From Brevibacillus borstelensis (GTDB taxonomy: Bacteria > Bacillota > Bacilli > Brevibacillales > Brevibacillaceae): a stretch of DNA of 64,000 bases. Below the pieces are notes generated by a model that saw nothing but the letters and a program-made list of their open reading frames with translations, made no database searches and was not told the DNA's origin. The translations under genes and the position numbers were made by a program. Location: contig NZ_RHHO01000008.1 of assembly GCF_003710865.1 (NCBI RefSeq), forward strand, positions 1 through 64,000. Direction: 5' to 3'. Each line of letters begins with the position of its first letter. The stretch's first letter is position 1. Positions 61,365-64,000 of the stretch are shown here, piece after piece.

Positions 61365-62000
61365 ATGGCTCCAAGAGTAAGCGAGGACTATAAAAATCGA
61401 AAAAGACTGGAACTGCTCCGTGCCGCCAAGCAAGTCTTCATGAAAAAGGGCTACACCCGGACAACGATGCAAGACATCATGGATGAAGCCGGAGTTTCGC
61501 GAGGGGCCTTGTACGCCTACTTCGACAACATCGAGCATGTCTACCGCGAGCTGCTGCGGCACGAGGATGAACAAGAACTGCACTTCTTCGATCCAGACGA
61601 TACGTCCACAGCCTGGCAGCAGTTGACAAGCTGGATACAAAAGCAGAAAAAAGAGATCGAAGCCATCGAACGCTCACTGCTGCTGGCCAATTCGGAGTTT
61701 TTTTTATCCATCCACAGCCAACCGGAAAATGAAAGCCGCCGCTATTTGACGGACCGCTACCAGCGTATGGCCGAAGCGATCGTCGATTTTGTCCAAACGG
61801 GGACCGCCCGGATGGAGCTTCAGCCCCGCCTGCCTGCCGAATCGATTGCTCTGTATTTGATCTCGTTCATCGATGGCTTGATGCTGGACACTTTTCAGTT
61901 GGGCCCGGAAAAGACGCGGGTGAGCGCTCAAATCGATGTGCTTTTGTTTTCGCTGAAGGAAATGCTTTGCCCGGTCGAAGAAACAGCAAGCCCTTCATAA
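61365..62000 (+). CDS. TetR/AcrR family transcriptional regulator
   Basis: A 211-residue regulator: HTH FMKKGYTRTTMQDIMDEAGVSRGALYAYFDNIEHVY (about residues 23-58), then an all-helical ligand domain. AAGGAGGAG lies before the ATG at 61365. It is followed 24 bases later by a GNAT gene, probably in the same transcript; other targets are not visible. Confidence 0.9.
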   Translation: MAPRVSEDYKNRKRLELLRAAKQVFMKKGYTRTTMQDIMDEAGVSRGALYAYFDNIEHVYRELLRHEDEQELHFFDPDDTSTAWQQLTSWIQKQKKEIEAIERSLLLANSEFFLSIHSQPENESRRYLTDRYQRMAEAIVDFVQTGTARMELQPRLPAESIALYLISFIDGLMLDTFQLGPEKTRVSAQIDVLLFSLKEMLCPVEETASPS

Positions 62001-62024
62001 AACAGAGGAAAGGAAGAAAGCCTG

Positions 62025-62582
62025 ATGCTATTTGAATCCGCAAGAGTTCGCCTGCGAAAAATGACCCCCGATGATGCAGCCGTCTATCATACATGGAGAA
62101 ACGACCTTGCTGTCATGCAATCAACCAGTCCGACTCTCGATCTGTTTACATTCGAGGAGACAGCCTCGTTTGTAAACCAGGTGATCTTGGGGTCGCCTTC
62201 CGGAAAGAGCTATATCATCGTCGACAAGGAATCGGGAAAACCGGTCGGGATTACGTCGCTGATCAACCTGGATTACAAAAACCGCAACGCAGAATGCATC
62301 ATCGATATTGGAGAAAAGGAATGTTGGGGCAAAGGCTATGGAAGGGAAGCCTTGCAGCTCCTCCTCGACTACGCCTTTTTGGAATTGAATTTGCACCGGG
62401 TATCCTTGCGTGTTTTTTCCTTTAACGAAAAAGCGATCAGACTGTACGAAAGGCTTGGTTTCAAGGACGAGGGCCGCTCACGTCAGAGTCTCTATCGAGA
62501 TGGTCGCTGGCATGACATTTGCCATATGGGGATTCTTCAGGAGGAATATGTGACGAGCAAGCGATCCGTCCCGGGCAGTTGA
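62025..62582 (+). CDS. GNAT acetyltransferase (RimJ/RimL-like)
   Basis: A 185-residue acetyltransferase: RVRLRKMTPDDAAVYHTWRND at the front, CoA loop ECWGKGYGREALQLLLDYAF, and LHRVSLRVFSFNEKAIRLYERLGFKDEGRSRQ, the RimJ/RimL-type C-terminal region that acetylates protein N-termini or polyamines. GAGGAAAGGAAG precedes the ATG. In the TetR operon. Confidence 0.88.
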   Translation: MLFESARVRLRKMTPDDAAVYHTWRNDLAVMQSTSPTLDLFTFEETASFVNQVILGSPSGKSYIIVDKESGKPVGITSLINLDYKNRNAECIIDIGEKECWGKGYGREALQLLLDYAFLELNLHRVSLRVFSFNEKAIRLYERLGFKDEGRSRQSLYRDGRWHDICHMGILQEEYVTSKRSVPGS

Positions 62583-62794
62583 AGGCTCCCTCTTTGTGCG
62601 TTCGGTTCGTAAGCTCGACTGTCAAGCTACAGTCATTTTCTGCTTGACAAGACACTCTCTGCTGCTGCAGCCTCATTTTATTGAGCAAGACGTTACTGAC
62701 TACGGCCGCCCTTTTATGAAAGCAGCATCATTTGCGCCGAGAAGCTTTACCTGTTATCATACAATTTAGAAAACGCGAAAGGAGAGTGCCGCTG

Positions 62795-62926
62795 ATGAAA
62801 AAAAGATCGCTTCTGTCGTTGTCCAAAGGCATCGGGTACTCGACTGCCGTTTTCTTTTCTGCAGCTAACCAAGGGAGAGGTCTGTCCAAAATTGGATATC
62901 CATGCGACTCGTCATCCTTTGATTAG
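62795..62926 (+). CDS. 43-residue peptide, unknown
   Basis: Begins MKKRSLLSLSKGIGYSTAVF behind AAAGGAGAG. The mildly hydrophobic centre might be a short signal-like or membrane segment; it ends CDSSSFD. Two hairpins follow. It could be a real small gene or a remnant. Confidence 0.35.
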   Translation: MKKRSLLSLSKGIGYSTAVFFSAANQGRGLSKIGYPCDSSSFD

Positions 62927-62939
62927 CATTTTCTCAAAA

Positions 62940-63024
62940 GAAAACGCCACGGGTCGCTTCCCTGTGGTTTTCATCGTTTTGCTGTCCGGCATCACAGGGA
63001 GTACCTGTGGTGTTTTTTATTTCT
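62940..63024 (+). terminator. Two consecutive hairpins, the second a terminator
   Basis: AAAACGCCACGGG with CCCTGTGGTTTT (62940-62970), then ATCACAGG, loop, CCTGTGGTGTTTTTT (62990-63018). They lie between the small peptide and the next GNAT gene. Both stems use CACAGG/CCTGTG-like cores. Confidence 0.6.
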
Positions 63025-63046
63025 TTGAAAAAGGGAGGCCGACTAA

Positions 63047-63595
63047 ATGAAACGAAAAGGCAATCTGATTTTTGTACGACCGTTTGAAGCCGAAGATGCA
63101 GAAGCTCTGCTCGATCTGGAACTGCGGAATCGGGACTTTTTTCAAACCTACACAGCTCTGCGCGAACCGGAGTTTTACACGTTGGCAGGACAGCTTGACC
63201 GGATAAACAAAAACAATGAAAGGATGGCTCTCGATCAGTATTACTCCTTTGGCATTTTTTTGCTAAAATCAGGAGAATTGATCGGAAGCGTATTTCTGTC
63301 AGAGGTCGTACGCGGCCCTTTGCAAAGCTGCTGGATCGGCTATTATCTCGACCAGCAGCACAATGGGAAAGGGTATACGACAGAGGCCGTCCGTCTCGTA
63401 GTATCGTATGCTTTCGACGAGCTGAAGCTGCACCGGATTGAGGCCGGCGTCATGCCGCACAACCTCAGATCGATGAAGGTATTGGAAAAGGCAGGATTCC
63501 ACAAGGAGGGCATCGCCAAGGAAAACGTGAAGATAAACGGCAAATGGGAGGATCATCAGATCCTTGCGATTGTGAATAAGGATGACAGCAACTGA
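63047..63595 (+). CDS. GNAT acetyltransferase (RimJ-like, YdaF/YjcK group)
   Basis: A 182-residue acetyltransferase: LIFVRPFEAEDAEALLDLELRNRDFF, SCWIGYYLDQQHNGKGYTTEAVRLVVSYAF with the CoA loop, and LHRIEAGVMPHNLRSMKVLEKAGFHKEGIAKENVKINGKWEDH, typical of ribosomal-protein acetyltransferases. RBS AAAGGGAGG. Confidence 0.88.
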   Translation: MKRKGNLIFVRPFEAEDAEALLDLELRNRDFFQTYTALREPEFYTLAGQLDRINKNNERMALDQYYSFGIFLLKSGELIGSVFLSEVVRGPLQSCWIGYYLDQQHNGKGYTTEAVRLVVSYAFDELKLHRIEAGVMPHNLRSMKVLEKAGFHKEGIAKENVKINGKWEDHQILAIVNKDDSN

Positions 63596-63929
63596 AGAAG
63601 CGCATAGCCGCTAATAGAAAGACAAGAGACATTACCGTGATTGCCTTCCAAAGCAACCCATACAAATAGCAGGACGTGAACCCTTGGTCGATACTAATGA
63701 CCACCGGGCCGCGTCCCTTTTCTTTTTATACCATCAGTCCTAAGTAAGTAGAACCAATGAAAGGTACTAGGTTACGAAATTTTATGGTTAAAAAAACCAC
63801 TTATTTACAGTTATTTTGCCAAATAATGAAGGTTTTAGTATTATTTTGACGAACCATGTAATTTGAACTAGTTTTTTTATGAACAATAATTCCCTCTGCA
63901 CTACAGGGATGTATTTCAGGAGGAAGGAA
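63596..63929. other. Intergenic, no gene seen
   Basis: AT-rich, mostly unstructured sequence between the GNAT gene and the partial gene at the edge. A minus-strand frame exists near 63788-63988 but has no RBS and overlaps the partial plus-strand gene. Confidence 0.5.
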
Positions 63930-64000
63930 ATGGGTAATACGAAGTACATTTCAACAACCGCTCTTTCAAAATTAATAAACATTCCCACCAGTGAGCTTTT
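63930..64000 (+). CDS. Start of a gene running off the window
   Basis: An ATG with the strong site AGGAGGAAGGAA opens MGNTKYISTTALSKLINIPT-SELF and continues to the last base. The opening resembles a small N-terminal DNA-binding or winged-helix module. The product cannot be named from 23 residues. Confidence 0.55.
   Translation, partial: MGNTKYISTTALSKLINIPTSEL

Noticed and set aside
63788-63988. 66-codon minus-strand frame
   Set aside because: No RBS, AT-rich, overlaps a plus-strand start with an excellent RBS.

Overview
The window looks like chromosome of a Bacillales Firmicute close to Brevibacillus. This rests on moderately high GC, strong AGGAGG ribosome binding sites with many TTG and GTG starts, B. 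subtilis-like gene neighbourhoods (ygaC/ygaD/fabL, mutY/yfhP, liaIH-liaFSR) and typical Firmicute RNA regulators (a T-box, a ydaO-type c-di-AMP riboswitch). I see no rRNA, tRNA or CRISPR array.

Layout. 0-9.4 kb: two MFS exporters, a YgaD-like ABC exporter, a DUF402 phosphatase, fabL behind a likely FapR operator, and a chemoreceptor. 9.5-10.4 kb: a cluster of very small genes, two of them YrzI-type tandem peptides. 10.4-20.2 kb: mutY, yfhP, small oxidoreductases, Mn-SodA, a TauE-type exporter, an isolated amidase-holin pair and a PrpE-like phosphatase. 20.3-24.9 kb: a full envelope-stress cluster (liaI-like, pspA/liaH, a methyltransferase, liaF, liaS, liaR) behind a palindromic candidate LiaR box. 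25.2-28.3 kb: a c-di-AMP riboswitch controlling a secreted NlpC/P60 peptidase, then an OmpR-type two-component system. 28.5-35.2 kb: cytochrome P450, BirA-controlled bioY, an M29 aminopeptidase and T-box(Ile)-controlled ilvA. 35.4-41 kb: two tandem paralogous ECF sigma/DUF4179 anti-sigma cassettes. 41.2-47 kb: an rRNA uracil methyltransferase and several small redox or stress genes with HxlR and MarR regulators. 47-50.6 kb: a polymorphic-toxin-like locus with an immunity candidate and a decayed second toxin module. 50.9-57.1 kb: a methyltransferase, an HxlR/isochorismatase pair, PepF and BcrC. 57.3-61.1 kb: an alkylation-repair operon adaA-alkA-ogt in which adaA is destroyed by an IS200/IS605 element carrying tnpA and tnpB and also carries a frameshift. 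61.2-64 kb: a TetR regulator, two GNAT acetyltransferases and the first codons of a gene running off the window.

Common themes are cell-envelope defence (Lia system, BcrC, riboswitch-controlled peptidoglycan hydrolase, two ECF modules, ABC and MFS exporters), electrophile and alkylation defence (nitroreductases, HxlR/MarR regulators, AlkA, Ogt, the broken AdaA) and inter-bacterial competition (toxin/immunity). The most distinctive loci are the toxin locus with its orphan C-terminal module, the duplicated sigma/anti-sigma cassettes sharing a 5' leader hairpin, the IS605-split adaA, and the micro-ORF cluster.
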